From: Macrothele yani
Taxonomy: Eukaryota > Arthropoda > Arachnida > Araneae > Macrothelidae
Direction: 5' to 3'
DNA length: 64,000 bases
Assembly: GCA_039090855.1 (NCBI GenBank)
Contig: CM076990.1
Coordinates: forward strand, 199,459,232-199,523,231
Position numbers and translations under genes: made by a program. This document shows, piece after piece, positions 23,563 to 35,649 of this stretch. Each line of letters opens with the position of its first letter. Positions within the stretch are counted from its first letter, which is position 1. The notes beneath the pieces are model-generated. The model ran no database searches, was not told the origin of the DNA, and saw only the letters and a program-made list of their open reading frames with translations.

Positions 23563-23643
23563 CTAATGAAAGAAGCTGCTGACGCTCTGCATTTCGAGAA
23601 TCCCAACTGCATAAACTTGTAGTTTTTTCATCAGGAAAGAGCA
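23563..23643 (-). CDS. CSTF1: CSTF1 coding exon (penultimate)
   Basis: Minus strand: acceptor TACCTCCTCAG, then [20 protein letters not shown] followed by QQLLSL, and donor TTAG/GTCTGT. This is the WD40 blade that in vertebrate CstF-50 reads [20 protein letters not shown]. It begins in phase 1 (TG completing a Val codon) and ends with one base (G) of a Gly codon finished in the 10.7 kb exon. The intron after it is about 12.8 kb. Confidence 0.92.
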   Translation of the reverse strand, partial: CSFLMKKLQVYAVGILEMQSVSSFFH

Positions 23644-24429
23644 CTGAGGAGGTAAAAAATTAAAAAGAAAACTAAAGTTCTTTAAAATGTAAGTAAGAAA
23701 TATTTCCAAAATTAAAATACATATATACAAGCTGGCCAACAAATTTAACACAATGCAACACACTGACGTAAAAGCAAATTTTGCTTTGTTTGTGAGGTTT
23801 TTTCATATCATTAAGGTATCATCACAACAGCTGTCTCACTTATGAAAGGATAAAGCTTAAACACATCTGATGGATCTGCTCCTCTTATATTATAACAACA
23901 TAGGGGCACTTTGCCAGTTTTGTTTCCATTACTGCGCATTGCTACACTCAGTTTTTCTCTTTTTTTGTACTACATGCATTTGCAATTTTTGTTTATATGC
24001 AAATACATATAGTACTATGCTGGTTGGTATGTAGGTGTAAGAAGCTCAACTTAGCCTCCTAAATAGTATTTCACATACTGGGCTGTGCACAATATTTCTT
24101 CGAGTTTTGACTATAGATGTTGCTGATACCAATTTTAAAGATGAATTTGTATTGCAAACACATGATATTTGCATATTCTTACAGGGAAATGTTTATACAA
24201 AAGGAGTTCAACATGTTTAATTCAGTTGTTTTCATTTGGCATAGATTTGAAAATTGATGACAATGGGGTTAATTTTCGTCATTTAATGCTTTTTTACGCT
24301 TTCCAACCGTAGGTTGAATAAGTGTTTATGCTCCAGCTTTGTCCGTCTGTCTGTCGCATGATAACTGGCGTAAAAATGGTTAGATTTTGATGAAATTTTA
24401 GTATGTGGTAGGGGACCACCTGTGGACGA

Positions 24430-24740
24430 ACCCTATTGAAAATGGACGAAATGGGTCAAAGGTCAGGACATAGGTGTGTGATCCATTCCATTGCCCTTAT
24501 GCATCATATAACTTACATAAAAATGCTTCTATTACGACAAAACTTTAACATGTTGTTCCGGAGGTATACTCTGTTGAATATCATCGAAATGAGGTCAAAG
24601 GTCAGGACACAGGAGCAAGATTTATTTCATAGCCATTATCCTCATAACTTGAGTACTGATTTCTGGTATGTTGGAAAGCCTATCATAATTAATGCATTGC
24701 ATGATTTTACTATCTTGTTCTCTATCATAAGGGTATAAAA
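24430..24740. repeat. Two degenerate ~139-bp units, each with a DR1 sequence
   Basis: TCAAAGGTCAGGACA occurs at 24456 and 24595, followed in both by a CATTGCC/CCATTATCCTCATAACTT-like segment about 40 bases on. Each unit carries AGGTCA-type half-sites in direct repeat spaced by one: GGGTCAAAGGTCA at 24453-24465 and AGGTCAAAGGTCA at 24592-24604. Confidence 0.55.
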
Positions 24741-25304
24741 ACAAAACATAAATGAAAAAAAGATGCAGTGTATGATTGAAGATGCTGTAAGCATTCAAAC
24801 TCTGACAGTACTGGTTTGCTAAATTTCATCAAGGCATTAATTGAAAGCAACCTACACAATACGACCTGAAGATTTCTGCAGACATCATCTAACTACAGAG
24901 TGGCATTGAACTTGACAAAGATCGGATATCTGAAATGTCTTGATGTTTGAATACTGCAGTATCTGAGTGAGAAAAATGTTCTTGAATGAGTATCTGTTTG
25001 TGATTCACTGCTCAAACAATAGATTTCTGAAATGAATGGTGACAGGCAATGATAAATGGATTGTGTACACTAATGTGGTACAGTAATGATTGTGAAGCAA
25101 GTAAGATGAGTCGCTATTAACCACTCAAAAGGCCGGTCTCCATTCCAAGAAAGTAAAGTTCTGCAAGTGGTGGGAATAGAAGGGACTATATGATAAGATG
25201 CCGCCAAGCAACCAAACCCTCAATTCCAATAGGTATTTTCTGCGGAAGAAATACTTTTCTCATATAACATGGGAATATGTCTGATTCATTAATTCGTATA
25301 CACG

Positions 25305-25336
25305 CGCACACACACACACACATCATCATCATCATC
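25305..25336. repeat. Microsatellite (CA)n-(CAT)n
   Basis: An alternating CA run passes into about five CAT units, directly abutting the 3' end of the minus-strand LINE-B copy. It probably represents that copy's simple-repeat tail. Confidence 0.8.
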
Positions 25337-26260
25337 AAGCTGTTTTCCAAGATTCAGAGGTTAGCTCCCTAAAGAAAGACACGTGTCAAGTACACATTTA
25401 ACTGATAGAACTAGAATTTACTTACTGTTGGTGTATCAAAATGTCTTCATTTGCAACGATCTCTGCACACAGCTCGAGCTTCATTAACATCCATCACACA
25501 GCACATGACCTTTTGTACTTCATACTCAATCTTTTTCTCAAGCAGACATTCCTGAATCTGATACTTTCCATGATTTCCTTGGCCTTCCTCTACCTTTCTT
25601 TCTTGCCACTTGGGCTGAAATTATTCTCGTAGTCAGCACCTCATCACTTATTCTTACAACATGGCCAAACCATCTTAGAATATTAGTCTCCACCTTACTA
25701 ACAACATTTTGCCTCACATTACACATCTGCAACACATCTGCATTCCTCACATGATCAGCGCGTCTTACCACAAACCTCCAGCAAGTAACGCACCTTCCCA
25801 GCATACAAACGACTCCTATGTTTTTTTTGCAGCAGCCAGGTTTCACTGCTGTACATCAATCAGAGTAGGCACAATTACACTTTCATACACAGCCATTTGG
25901 GACTTACTTGAAAACCCATTATTCATGTGAATAATAATAATGGGTTTTCAAGGGAGTTCATTATTCATGTGAATAATAATGGGTTTTCAAGGAAGTCCTC
26001 AGGCAGCTATGACTTTCAATGGAGAATTCACTCGCCTATTAATTTCGGCATCTAATTTGTTCTCTCTGTCAAACATACTTCCTAAATATACAAACTCGTT
26101 CACCTGGTCAATCACTGTGCCATTAGGACCTATCTTGCATTCAGTATGAACAGTTCCTTGCTCAAAAACCATAACTTTGGGTTTTCCCTTATTTATACTC
26201 AGTCTAAATTTCATACATACTTTGTACATCCGGGACAACATACGCTGCAACACACTTTTG
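25337..26260 (-). mobile_element. LINE-B 3' fragment (minus strand)
   Basis: The minus strand encodes pieces matching the 42.6-43.4 kb copy: 26253-25999 (LSINKGKPKVMVFEQG, EFVYLGSMFDRENKLD) and 25846-25538 (RWFGHVVRISDEVL, KKGRGRPRKSW), then the conserved 3' end at 25337-25370. An inverted tandem duplication disturbs 25915-25997. Not functional. Confidence 0.8.
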
Positions 26261-26403
26261 CCTTTTGCTCTCTACCAACAGGACTGCCATATGGCCCATT
26301 CTACTTCTTGTGCTTGACTATGATGTTTATGAGGCGATGCATATCTTTTTATTTATACCTGTATGGGTGATGGTTATGATGTATATGGACAAATCCACTA
26401 CTC

Positions 26404-26440
26404 AAAATGGGTATCCAGATACTTTTGATCATATAGTATC
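26404..26440. mobile_element. Solo Tc1-like terminal repeat relic
   Basis: GGGTATCCAGATACTTTTGATCATATAGTAT is about 31 bases and, inverted, resembles typical Tc1 termini of the TATATGAtCAAAAGTATC type. No partner end or transposase was found beside it. Confidence 0.35.
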
Positions 26441-27883
26441 ACTAGTAATATATGACAGCATACCCTTTGAGGTTCGCTTCTCTTGACATTTCTTGCATGT
26501 TGGGTCTTTTTTTTTTTTTTTTTTTTTTTGTAGGTTCCAGCAGGGCAAGTTGTTATTTTCCTCTGTCGTGTGTGTACCTTACATATTTAAATGAGCATAT
26601 CGAGGCATATGAAGCAACTTTGAACCGGCTCATACCTCATTTATACTTTAAAATATTTACACACTCCATTGAATTCATATACTAACACATAAATTTAACT
26701 CAGGTAACTTAGGAAACTTGCTCGCATACATTCACTTTACAAACAGTAACATCCAACAGTACTCTCACATACATCAAAGCTAACACTAAAACACCAAACT
26801 AATTGCAACTCAACTCTAAAACCTATATACACCGTGTACAAAACAAGCTGGCTTCTATTCTATTTGTCATCTTGTCTCTATTTCATGACTACCTCCGTTT
26901 CTACCCAATGCTCAAAACACATGTTGACCAACCCTTTTAACTTAACAGTACCTTCGCTACAAAAAATCTGCCTCAAGTACTTTCAGCCACCCAATGGCCA
27001 TCTTCAGGAAGCACCAACGTTGTTGCCCTGTCTGCTGCTGCAGAACGAGTGAGTTCAGTGTTGATGTCTAGGCCACCCTCGATGTCATCATCAAACCCTC
27101 TACCGTGGTTCCATCTATTGCATAATCTTAATTTTCTTTCATTTTCTTCTTCTGTTGCTTTGAATTTTATGTTCTATTTTAATTAATTCTTTCCATTTTT
27201 CACTCAAGTTATTGGGATCATTAACATTACAAATTTTACCTCTATCTTTTTTTATCAATGCTGATTCTGCAGTACTTTCATTTGTACAATGTTTAATAAT
27301 TTTAATTTCTTCAAATTTTGGATATTCATGGTTCTCCAAAAAGTATTGAATCAAAGCTGTCTTTGTTTCCTTTTTTTTTTTTTTTTTTTGCCAATTCTTT
27401 GTGTGTTGTTTAAGACGATGTTTTAATTTATTTTTTGTGCTTCCTATGTAAGACATAGGTGGGGTCTTGATGATTGGTAACTCATATACACCTGCTTTTT
27501 GCAGTCTATCTTTATTATTAATAATCATATTTCCAATTTTAAGTACTTTATTTCCCATTTGGATGCAATGAATTATGTAGTAAATATGGCATCCAAATGG
27601 GAAATAAAGTACTTACAATTGGAAATATGATTATTATTAATAAAGATAATAGTACAGAATTCAATGGAGTGTGTAAATATTTTAAAGTATAAATGAACTA
27701 CGAGCCGGTGCAAAGTTGCTTTGTATGCCTCGATATGCTCACTTAAATACGTAAGGTACACGACAGCGGAAAAGAACAACTTGCCCTGCTGGAACCTACA
27801 AAAAATCCCCAAAAACCTGACATACAAGAAATGTCAAGAGAAGCGAACCTCAAAGGGTAAGCTGTCATATATTACTATTTGTA
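26439..27883 (-). mobile_element. Penelope-like element D with inverted flanks
   Basis: The left arm 26439-26690 is the inverted copy of the right arm about 27651-27883 (shared CCAGCAGGGCAAGTTGTT and ATGAGCATATCGAGGCAT words). The minus-strand frame 27558-27139 encodes a GIY-YIG domain: AGVYELP, then SYIGSTKNKLKHRLKQH, and a C-terminal ALIKKDRGKICNVNDPNNLS block. Upstream of it the sequence folds back: 27508-27566 and 27589-27647 are inverted copies around a 22-nt loop, after which the sequence jumps to the 3'-end arm. No RT domain remains. A target duplication was not identified. Confidence 0.75.
26981..27007 (-). ncRNA. Hammerhead-like core motif of PLE D
   Basis: Minus strand: CTGAAGA (27007-27001), one T, stem GCCA/TGGC within GGCCATTGGGTGGCT, then GAAA (26984-26981). 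It lies downstream of the GIY-YIG frame, the same place as in the other PLEs here. The stem is shorter than in PLE A, C or E. Confidence 0.35.
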
Positions 27884-28256
27884 GTTATGCACATGAATTT
27901 AATGATAGCAAAGGCATTAAAACAGCTCAACATGCTATTATAAGGTATATATGGTATCTGTGTCCTGAGTGGTGTATTCACACATAAAATTGAGAGTAGT
28001 AAATTCAATTCGTTTTCCAGGATAGTTCAGCTTTTCGAATAGGTGTCAAGAGTTGGCCATAAGGATGACACTTACAGAACAACCAGTTTTTGGTGTCTGC
28101 TGTGTCAAGTGCCGATTAATTTTTCAACGATTTCTGAAATGCTAATAACAAAAATGTTTGACTACCTAACTGCAAAATTTAGCTGCAGGAAAAAGACAAA
28201 AATAATAATACAGGCATGAGTAATATACATGTCTGTAGTAAGAATAACTCACTTAC

Positions 28257-28401
28257 CATAGTCCTCAGTGTGGTTGAAAACAGCTTGGCTACGATGAGTT
28301 TGTTTTCCAGTGGCACCTGCACCAGTGTACAAAATTAGACATCTAGCCATGGATAACTCCCACAATTTTACCATGGAATCTTTACCACTAGATAACACAT
28401 A
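28257..28401 (-). CDS. CSTF1: CSTF1 coding exon
   Basis: Minus strand: acceptor CTCCCTCAACAG, then 48 codons [20 protein letters not shown]... [20 protein letters not shown] plus one base, and donor G/GTAAGTGAG. This corresponds to the CstF-50 WD40 blade with the KLWE repeat end, and to the conserved [13 protein letters not shown] linker seen in animal CstF-50. It starts in phase 0 and ends with G of a Val codon completed at 23643. Confidence 0.93.
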
Positions 28402-28749
28402 CTGTTGAGGGAGAAAAAAATCAATGTAAAACAAATACACATAACTGTTTTTACTGCAATATCATGCAAGTTTTAAAAACATCTATATTTTTATGAGATA
28501 AAACACCAACTCAGCTCTCTGTAGATATTAATACCATTCCACAATGGTACTAACATGAAGGGGAGAAAAATCAATCTGAATTCAATAAAGCTGCTGATTT
28601 CTACAACCAAAGAATGTGATTTCATGCACTATTTTGAACACCACTTGCATTCCTTTAACAAAAGAAATCACAATGATAATTTGTTATTTAAAATGAAACA
28701 CCAAAGCATCTCATATTATTGATGATGCTGGTCTTTAGCTATTGCATTC

Positions 28750-29963
28750 AGGAAATCAGCACGACGAACTTATGCAAAATACATAGCGTCACCTATGCAC
28801 GTACTCGGTTGCATCCGCCAGTGCATATATAAAGCGATAGACATCCTTGCCAGCTGTCAGAGCTGTTTTCGGCATGAGAATGACAAGTAATAACGATTTA
28901 AGCGATTTTCAACACGGTGTCATAGTTGGTGCTCGTGCCATGGGCCATAGTATTTTGGAGGTAGAAACGAAGTTCGGATTTTCACGGACGACCATTGCAA
29001 GGGTGTACAGTGACTACAAGAATTACGGCAAAACCTCCAACCTACGATACCAGAGTGGCCGTAAAAAGACATTGGATGAACGTGACTATTGTCGGCTGTC
29101 AAGAATCATTTCACGCAATAGGCGTGCAACACTCTCGCAGGTATCATCGGAATTGAATGCTGGAGCCTCAACAAGCATCAGTGTCCGGACTGTGCAACAT
29201 ACCCTGCGCGATATGGGCTTTGGGAGCCGACGCCCAACTCGAGTCCCCTTGATGGGTGCATGACACACAGCTATGCGCTTCGCTTGGGCATGGCAACACC
29301 ACCACTGGACACTTGATGACTGGAAACAAGTGGTCTGGTCTGATGAGTCGTGTTTCCAACTGTTTCGGGCAGATGGAAGGATTCGTGTGTGGCACAAACC
29401 CCATGAAGCCATGGATTCCACCTGTCAACAGGGAACTGTACCGGCTTGGGGGGGGGGGGGGGGCATAATGGTATGGGGTGTGTTTAGCTGGACTTCACTG
29501 GGACCCCTGGTACGTCTACAAACGTCTGTGACCAGCCAACGCTATGTGCGCATCCTTTCTGACAAGGTACACCTGTTCATGTCCTGCATTCATGCTGATG
29601 GGTTGGGCCTGTTCCAACAGAACAATGCACCTCCACACAAATGTCAGGATGCCACATTATGGTTAGAGGAGCATTCATCTGAGTTTGGGGTGTTGCCATT
29701 TCCACCCAAGTCCCCACATCTGAACGTGATGGGACACATTTGGGATGCCATGTAACGCACTTTCGAACACAGGAATCAGAGACCTAGGAAAACACCACCC
29801 AAATTGTGGAACACTCTGCAGTAAGTATGGTGTGCATTGCCTACAACATATTTCCTGAAGCTAGTGGAGTCCATGCCCCGTCGTATTTCTTCAGTCCTGC
29901 GCTCCCGTGGGTGACCTACCAAGTATTAGACTGGTGTACCAGTTTTTCTGGCACTTCAGTGTA
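28750..29963 (+). mobile_element. Tc1-like DNA transposon 3 (5' end lost)
   Basis: The right terminus (…GGCACTTCAGTGTA, ending 29963) is recognisable; no matching left terminus was found. Frames 28847-29263 (HTH region: DLSDFQHGVIVGARAMGHS...) and 29273-29755 (catalytic region) are one frame interrupted by a single TGA at about 29262 where Trp is expected. The first Asp is present (WSDESCF). The second is Asn (FQQNNAPPH for FQQDNA), and the third-residue block reads NVMGHIWD instead of NPIEHIWD. At least two catalytic residues are gone. A 15-G run sits at 29448-29462. Confidence 0.85.
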
Positions 29964-30390
29964 TGTAACCTTCACATACAGAGTGTTTCTAAAATGTTTT
30001 ACAAAATGCTGGGAACATGTTTTACCACCAACTCTGATGAGAAAAAGTCATATAATCATACAGCAGGAAAAACTGTTCTGCAGAGATAAAGCAAAGTTAA
30101 ACTGAAAGTCATACACACTGAGAAGGTAACAAGGTTGCATTCCAGTTAGTACTGCACATAGGAAATGATAGAGAAGGACAATTACTTATGGCTACATCAC
30201 AGCAAATGTTAGAAATGGGCTACATGAATATTTGAAAATTATCACACAGATTTTGAGAGGCAGTTCAACGGGATGTTCTTGAATAAGAAACATCAAAATG
30301 TTGCTAGAATGTCATGGTTAAAAGAAAGAAATTACCACTTAGTAGAAGAGATCTTGAATTGTAATCCGTGAGCAGGGGACAGAAGGCTGG
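29964..30390. other. CSTF1 intron DNA, nothing recognised
   Basis: No gene or element end that I can support between Tc1-like element 3 and the degenerate SINE. Confidence 0.4.
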
Positions 30391-30392
30391 GG

Positions 30393-30553
30393 TGGGTGGC
30401 GGTTTAATGGGGTCGATTCAACAAGGCTGGACTGTACATATGCATTTTCCCATCCCTATACTAGGTCTATGCCTCACCGGGATTCGAACCAGGACCGCTT
30501 TCGGACGAATGATCAGAAGCCATCGCTTAGACCACTGTACCACCGGGCGGCCT
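30393..30553 (-). mobile_element. SINE-1, degenerate copy
   Basis: The tRNA-like head (minus strand: CACCGGGCGGCC end and GGTTCGAATCC box B, near 30475-30553) matches SINE-1. The body is strongly diverged. No target duplication was recognised. Confidence 0.65.
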
Positions 30554-30608
30554 TTTTTTATATTAATTTTTGTAATGCGGGAAAGACTTTATGGACACCC
30601 TGTATATA

Positions 30609-31814
30609 TACACATTCGAGTTACATTATTGTGACAACCTCCTACTTTTGACATCAACAGCGCATAACCAATGAATGAAGGCACGTGTCACGAGCTGGCT
30701 TGGAGGGTATATAAGGTGTGCTGTAGGCATTCTGAAAACATATCACTCGTTGCTATCATGGATAAAAGGAGCAATTTATCAGATTTGCAAAAGGGTGGAT
30801 TCTTGGCTTTCGGGCCAAGGGTGGCAGTCTTTCTGAAACAGTGCAGTTTGTGAACTGTTCGTGTGCTGCTGTGGTTAAAGTGTATCGTGATTGGAGAAAT
30901 GGCACCATTGGAAACTGCGGAGCACCATGTGCCATTGATGTGAGAGGTGAACATCGGCTTTGAAGGTGTGTGAGGGCTGATCGACACGATACAGTGGAGC
31001 AACTCACTGGCCGAAGGAACCAGGGGGCTACCGGAAGTGTGTCTGAAATGACAGTTTAGCAAACCCTGCTGCATGTGGGGCTCCAATGCAGATGGATGGT
31101 CACTGCACCTATACAAACGAAGGTGCATTGGTAGAAAAGGCTTAAATTTGCATGGCAGTATCGGAATTGGACCTCTGATGATTGGCAAAGGATTGCCTCC
31201 TCCGATGAGTCACATTTTCTGCTTCAATGAACGGATGGACGTTGGAGTGTAAGGCAAGAAACATTGAAGAACAAACGCTCTTCAACCATTGCTGGCAGAA
31301 CACAAGCTAGTGGAGGCAGCGTTATGGTTTGGGGAATGTTTTCGTGGCATTCTCTGGGTCCACTCATACCTGTGGAAGACACTATGGACCGAATTCATTG
31401 TGAATTCATCTTTGCAGACCACATACACCCATACTTGCTGATCATCTTTCCTGGGGCGGATGGGATCTTCCAGCACGACAATGTGACATGTCAAACAGCT
31501 AGAGATGTCTGAGGGTGGTTGAAAGAGCACAATGAAGACTTCAAAGTACTTCCCTGGTCCCCTAATTCCCAGACTTAAACCCAATTGAGCATCTGTGGGA
31601 CCACCTCAATAGTGTTATTTGCTCTATGGATCCTCCACCACGCACCCTCCAGCAGCTGTCAGATGCGCTGGAGTCAGCATAGCTCCACATACCTATGAAC
31701 ACCTTCCAGCACCTTATTGAGTAACTCCCAGCCCGTCTAGCTGCTGTACATGCTGCACACAGCATTTACTCTGGATATTAGCTGGTGGTCACAATAATGT
31801 GACTCAACCGTGTA
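30609..31814 (+). mobile_element. Tc1-like DNA transposon 4
   Basis: Termini 30609 and 31814 are inverted repeats sharing ACATTATTGTGAC next to TA. Degenerate plus-strand coding begins with MDKRSNLSDLQKGG (30759). The catalytic motifs are SDESHFLL (Asp 1, about 31204), FQHDNVTCQTA (Asp 2) and, after a stop at about 31510, SPDLNPIEHLWDHL (Glu 3, about 31570-31610). All three acidic residues are visible, but many stops disable it. Confidence 0.85.
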
Positions 31815-32279
31815 TGTGCACATTAAATCTTTACAATTTTCTCTCATATTTTAGTTTTTTTTTTCAAAGTAATCATTTCATTCTTTGTTTTAAAATGTGG
31901 AAGTAAAACTGATCATGGTGTTATGCACTGTAGGTTTTAGCTTTCATGATGAACTACACATAAAGGAAGGCAGCATGTCTGTGTACGTATGCACAATTGT
32001 GTATGTAATGTTTGAGGGAGGGGCTCACAATTTAGTTTTTAAATCAGGGAAACTTTGAACTTAAACAGCTAGGAACTACTAGTTTATATAACTAGCATAC
32101 AGGTAGCAGCACTTCCTATGCACTAATAGATGCCACTAATCGAACATCTACATCAGACATGCACACCCAATGGCCCTCGGCTTATTGTATGTGGCCAGCG
32201 AGCACAAAATCCCAGGGGGACACAAAGTGGAAATTAGTCAAGCATTTATAGAAGAAATGAAAAATCAGAGATATGAAAT

Positions 32280-32640
32280 TTTTTATTGGGGAAATACAAA
32301 TATAGGACGTGTCTGCAATACTAATCGCAACTAATATTGAAACAGCTTCCATTGATTTTCAGATGGAGCTTGCTGATCTTCAAAACAACTCCAAATTGAA
32401 AGCTAAATTTGCAGAAGTTTCTTTAGAATTTAACATAAACTACTTGCCTTGTGAAATGAAGACACTGAAAATCCATGCTCAAAGAATCAGCAACTTTATT
32501 CGGAAGCACCTACTTATACTAACAATTATTTTCTGTAGTGAAACAAGTGAAATCAATAGATCGTTCTCAATTAATACTTGGACGGAAACTTGCACGTTGC
32601 GCTGTGACTGACACTGAATGAGATATTGGAAGACTAATAA
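32280..32640 (+). pseudogene. hAT-type transposase-derived relic (GTF2IRD2-like C-terminal part)
   Basis: A 100-codon frame at 32309-32611 contains FQMELADLQNNSKLKAKFAE and an LPCEMKTLKIHAQRISNFI segment. From memory this is the region before the hATC motif in hAT-derived proteins annotated as GTF2I repeat domain-containing 2-like. The expected CEQTFSLMN-type motif appears only as a degraded CSETSEINRSFS. A dead fragment. Confidence 0.5.
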
Positions 32641-32819
32641 AAACAATGTCAAATTTCTCAGTAGAGACCTACAAAAAATAAAAAGGTTTTGGCAACACCT
32701 GCATATTTTTCAAGCAAGTAAGTTGTTTTGTTTAATCAATTTCTGTACACTTAATATTTTGGTTTTGGGATTTTTTGGAATCTGTTTTTTATTAGTGGGG
32801 ATACCCTAACGGCCCACCA

Positions 32820-33960
32820 TTATTCAGTCAATCTGAAATTGGCCCATAGGTGTTATAAGGTTGTGCACCCTGATCTATATCATCACTTTTCACTGCACAT
32901 AGTTCATTAATTATACAAAAACCAATATAAATTCTGAAATTTATAGATCCAAACTTTTCTGCATGTAATTTATTTAGATGAAAGAGCACACAGCAATTTA
33001 TAACAGAATTAAATTTTTTTAAATCCCATTTTCTTTCTACCATATTCTTAAAATATTTTGCCACAACTTATAAAAGAAACTTATGAAAGACTATAGAAAA
33101 CAGTCACGCATAAACTATTTAATAATATTATATCCCTGCATGAGTTATAGTAATTTTATCTCAATTTTAGGACATGAATTACTGTGAAACTTAATTTCAT
33201 TTAAGTTTCACAGTAATTCATGTCTTAAAAATAAAAGTTCATAAATCAATTCACAATTGAGAAACGAAATAGGCAAAACAAATATTTAAATTAACATAGT
33301 AATATCACAGCCAATAGGGACAAGAAAAATTTTCTGTTCTAGCATTTTGTAAGTCATTTCTTTTTTTATTTTGTTTTCCCTAAAAAAATCATGTCTCATG
33401 GCCAAAGTTAGTGATGAACAAGTATCTTGAACTGTCATAAACATAAAGAATAGAACAATAACATGATACCAAGAAAGTATCGGGTAAATTCATGAAAATC
33501 TGCTTTAGCAGGGAGAAATATAAAAGTTTGGTACATCTTTCAGTGCACTAACCAATTCTAATTAAATATGTGACACACACAGTACTCACAATTTAAGAAT
33601 CAAGTCACTATCTCTTTTGCATGCATCTGGATATACTTGTACATTTCAAATTATCTCATTGAAAGATGCGACTAACCTATCACCATTTTAGCACCACCCA
33701 CATGACATTGTTACATTCATTACATGCAGAAACTAGAAACTACACTGAAAATGCATTTCACTTTTCATTACAGAACAAAAAAATTTCACACACATTTTCT
33801 CTAATTTCTCCTCTATGAACTTAAGAGTGCTAAGGATGCAAAAGAGTTCACATTAAGTCGAATTTGGTGCACTGCACTAGCCTGAGTTGCACAAATGCTA
33901 AGTACATAGGAGCATTAAAATTGACATACAATATTCTTGCATGTACAAAGCTTGATCAAA
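32820..33960. other. CSTF1 intron DNA, one hairpin, otherwise nothing recognised
   Basis: AT-rich intron sequence. A near-perfect hairpin at 33166-33230 (28-bp arms, about 8-nt loop, GACATGAATTACTGTGAAAC and its inverse) is the only structure noted. Confidence 0.5.
33166..33230. repeat. 28-bp inverted repeat with ~8-nt loop
   Basis: Arms about 33166-33193 and 33202-33230 match except for one or two bases. Confidence 0.85.
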
Positions 33961-33974
33961 AATAATCCACTTAC

Positions 33975-34130
33975 TTTAGAATTCCGAGAAAACATCACTG
34001 AACAAACTTCATTTCCATCATGTGCTTGGGGTATAGTATTAATGCATTTACTACTAACAGCATCCCATATCTTGATTTCTCCATCTTTTGAAGCAGTAAC
34101 ATATAGATTAGCATTAGGACTGTAACGAAT
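33975..34130 (-). CDS. CSTF1: CSTF1 coding exon (WD40)
   Basis: Minus strand: acceptor TATTTTTCAG, then 52 codons [20 protein letters not shown] followed by [20 protein letters not shown] and [12 protein letters not shown], and donor AAA/GTAAGT. Both ends are in phase 0. It contains a full WD40 blade with the terminal IWD and the [10 protein letters not shown] start of the next blade. Vertebrate CstF-50 has the same order (NMYVTGSKDGCIKLWD, AHDGAEVCSAIFSKNSK, from memory). It is the longest CSTF1 exon in the window. Confidence 0.94.
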
Positions 34131-34179
34131 CTGAAAAATAAAGATAAATAAAGAAATGCGGGATTGCCTTTTATACAAG

Positions 34180-35160
34180 ACTAATCATGCACACAGAAAC
34201 ACTTGGAACAATTACTGCCTAATCTGATTGACTGATGATACTCCTTACTTTTTATGATTTATCATTTACTATTTCATGCTCAGTTCGTTTTTAGTCGTTT
34301 CTTTTGATGATTTAACAAACACATTTTTTCAGTCAAAGTTTTAATCATCTGCAGAAAAATTATTAAACTTTGTTAACGAATCAGTGCACAGCCCTTGGCT
34401 GATGTATATAAGTTCACAGAGCTGTATTTCCTTTATATCTGCACTATATACATTTTTTTATAGTATAAGTAAATTATATTTAAACTTAGTATTCCAAAAA
34501 TTAAAAACAAAAATTATGAAAGGTATGGATTAATATACAGCTAGAAAAAATGCTTCATTTATCTATTTACTGATATAAGCAAGATTGTCCACACATGATG
34601 CAGAAACGTATAAAATGTATTATTTAGTATCATATCCCAGAGCTTGAAAAATATATGAAAAGTTACATGCTCAGTTGGGCATGAATAGAAATTATTTACC
34701 TGCCTTGTTAGTAAAAGCTGGATGCCCAGGAAAATTTATCTTTTAAGATAACAAATCAAACCCTAAATTATTTTTTTTAAGTTAAAAAATATTAACTTTT
34801 TTTTTTTTTTTTTTTTTTACATATTTTGCATTTCTGTTTTAAGGGTCTGTTCAACTTAAATTATTCAATGCACAAAAGTGTTGTATCTCAAGTTTTAAGA
34901 TGCTGATGCTGAAATTGGTATGAAATGATATGATGATGGAAATTGGTATTTGAGAAATTTAGTAATTCTGCAGGTACTTTTTATCGAAGTTTTCGCCCTT
35001 TGTCACAAGCACTGGAGGCTAGTTCCATTATATGCATGCATCCCATTGCTGACTATAAAATTTGGAGCAAAACTAGATATGGTTCCAATTTCTGGACCTA
35101 GAGCATAAAATAATTAAAGAAGTGATATTCTTCTGTCTCTGGTACTCTGTAACAACACAA
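34180..35160. other. CSTF1 intron DNA, nothing recognised
   Basis: Contains a 22-T run at 34798-34819. No gene or element boundaries seen. Confidence 0.4.
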
Positions 35161-35649
35161 CTTTTAGTGATTGGGTGTGGCGGTTCGCTTATCAATGGCG
35201 GTTCGCTTAAGACGCACGAAACACAACATGCAATGACTGTACTGTACGTTTTTTTTTTGTTTTTTTTTTAAGTAGGAAATTCTATTCCAAACTTTCTTAT
35301 TTTTAAATTTAGTTGCCAGACCAGGCAACTAGACATTTTGTTTACCAGCCCAGACCAATAATTTACATAGCCCGGGCATCTTGGGCATGGTATTTTTCAA
35401 GCCCTGTACCCAAATATTATATGCATATTTTATACATTATACATTTTTCATGTGTACAAAATAATTTATCATTACGAAAAATATATATATATTTTAAAAA
35501 TAGGTTTGTTACAACACACTACAGTAGTACTGAACAGGCTTTTATAGGAATTTGTAATAATATTTGTAACAAAACTATTCCACATTGCATGAAATTATAA
35601 ACGATGTAGGCTTATAATTATATTTTGGCATCAGGTTAAGTTAAAAAGA

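Noticed and set aside
26439..27883. Target-site duplication for PLE D
   Set aside because: Short matches exist at the arm ends but nothing of 10 bases or more could be aligned in direct orientation.
30368..30651. Short plus-strand proteins around 30.4-30.65 kb
   Set aside because: They are translations of the antisense strand of a degenerate SINE-1 and the adjacent Tc1-like end.
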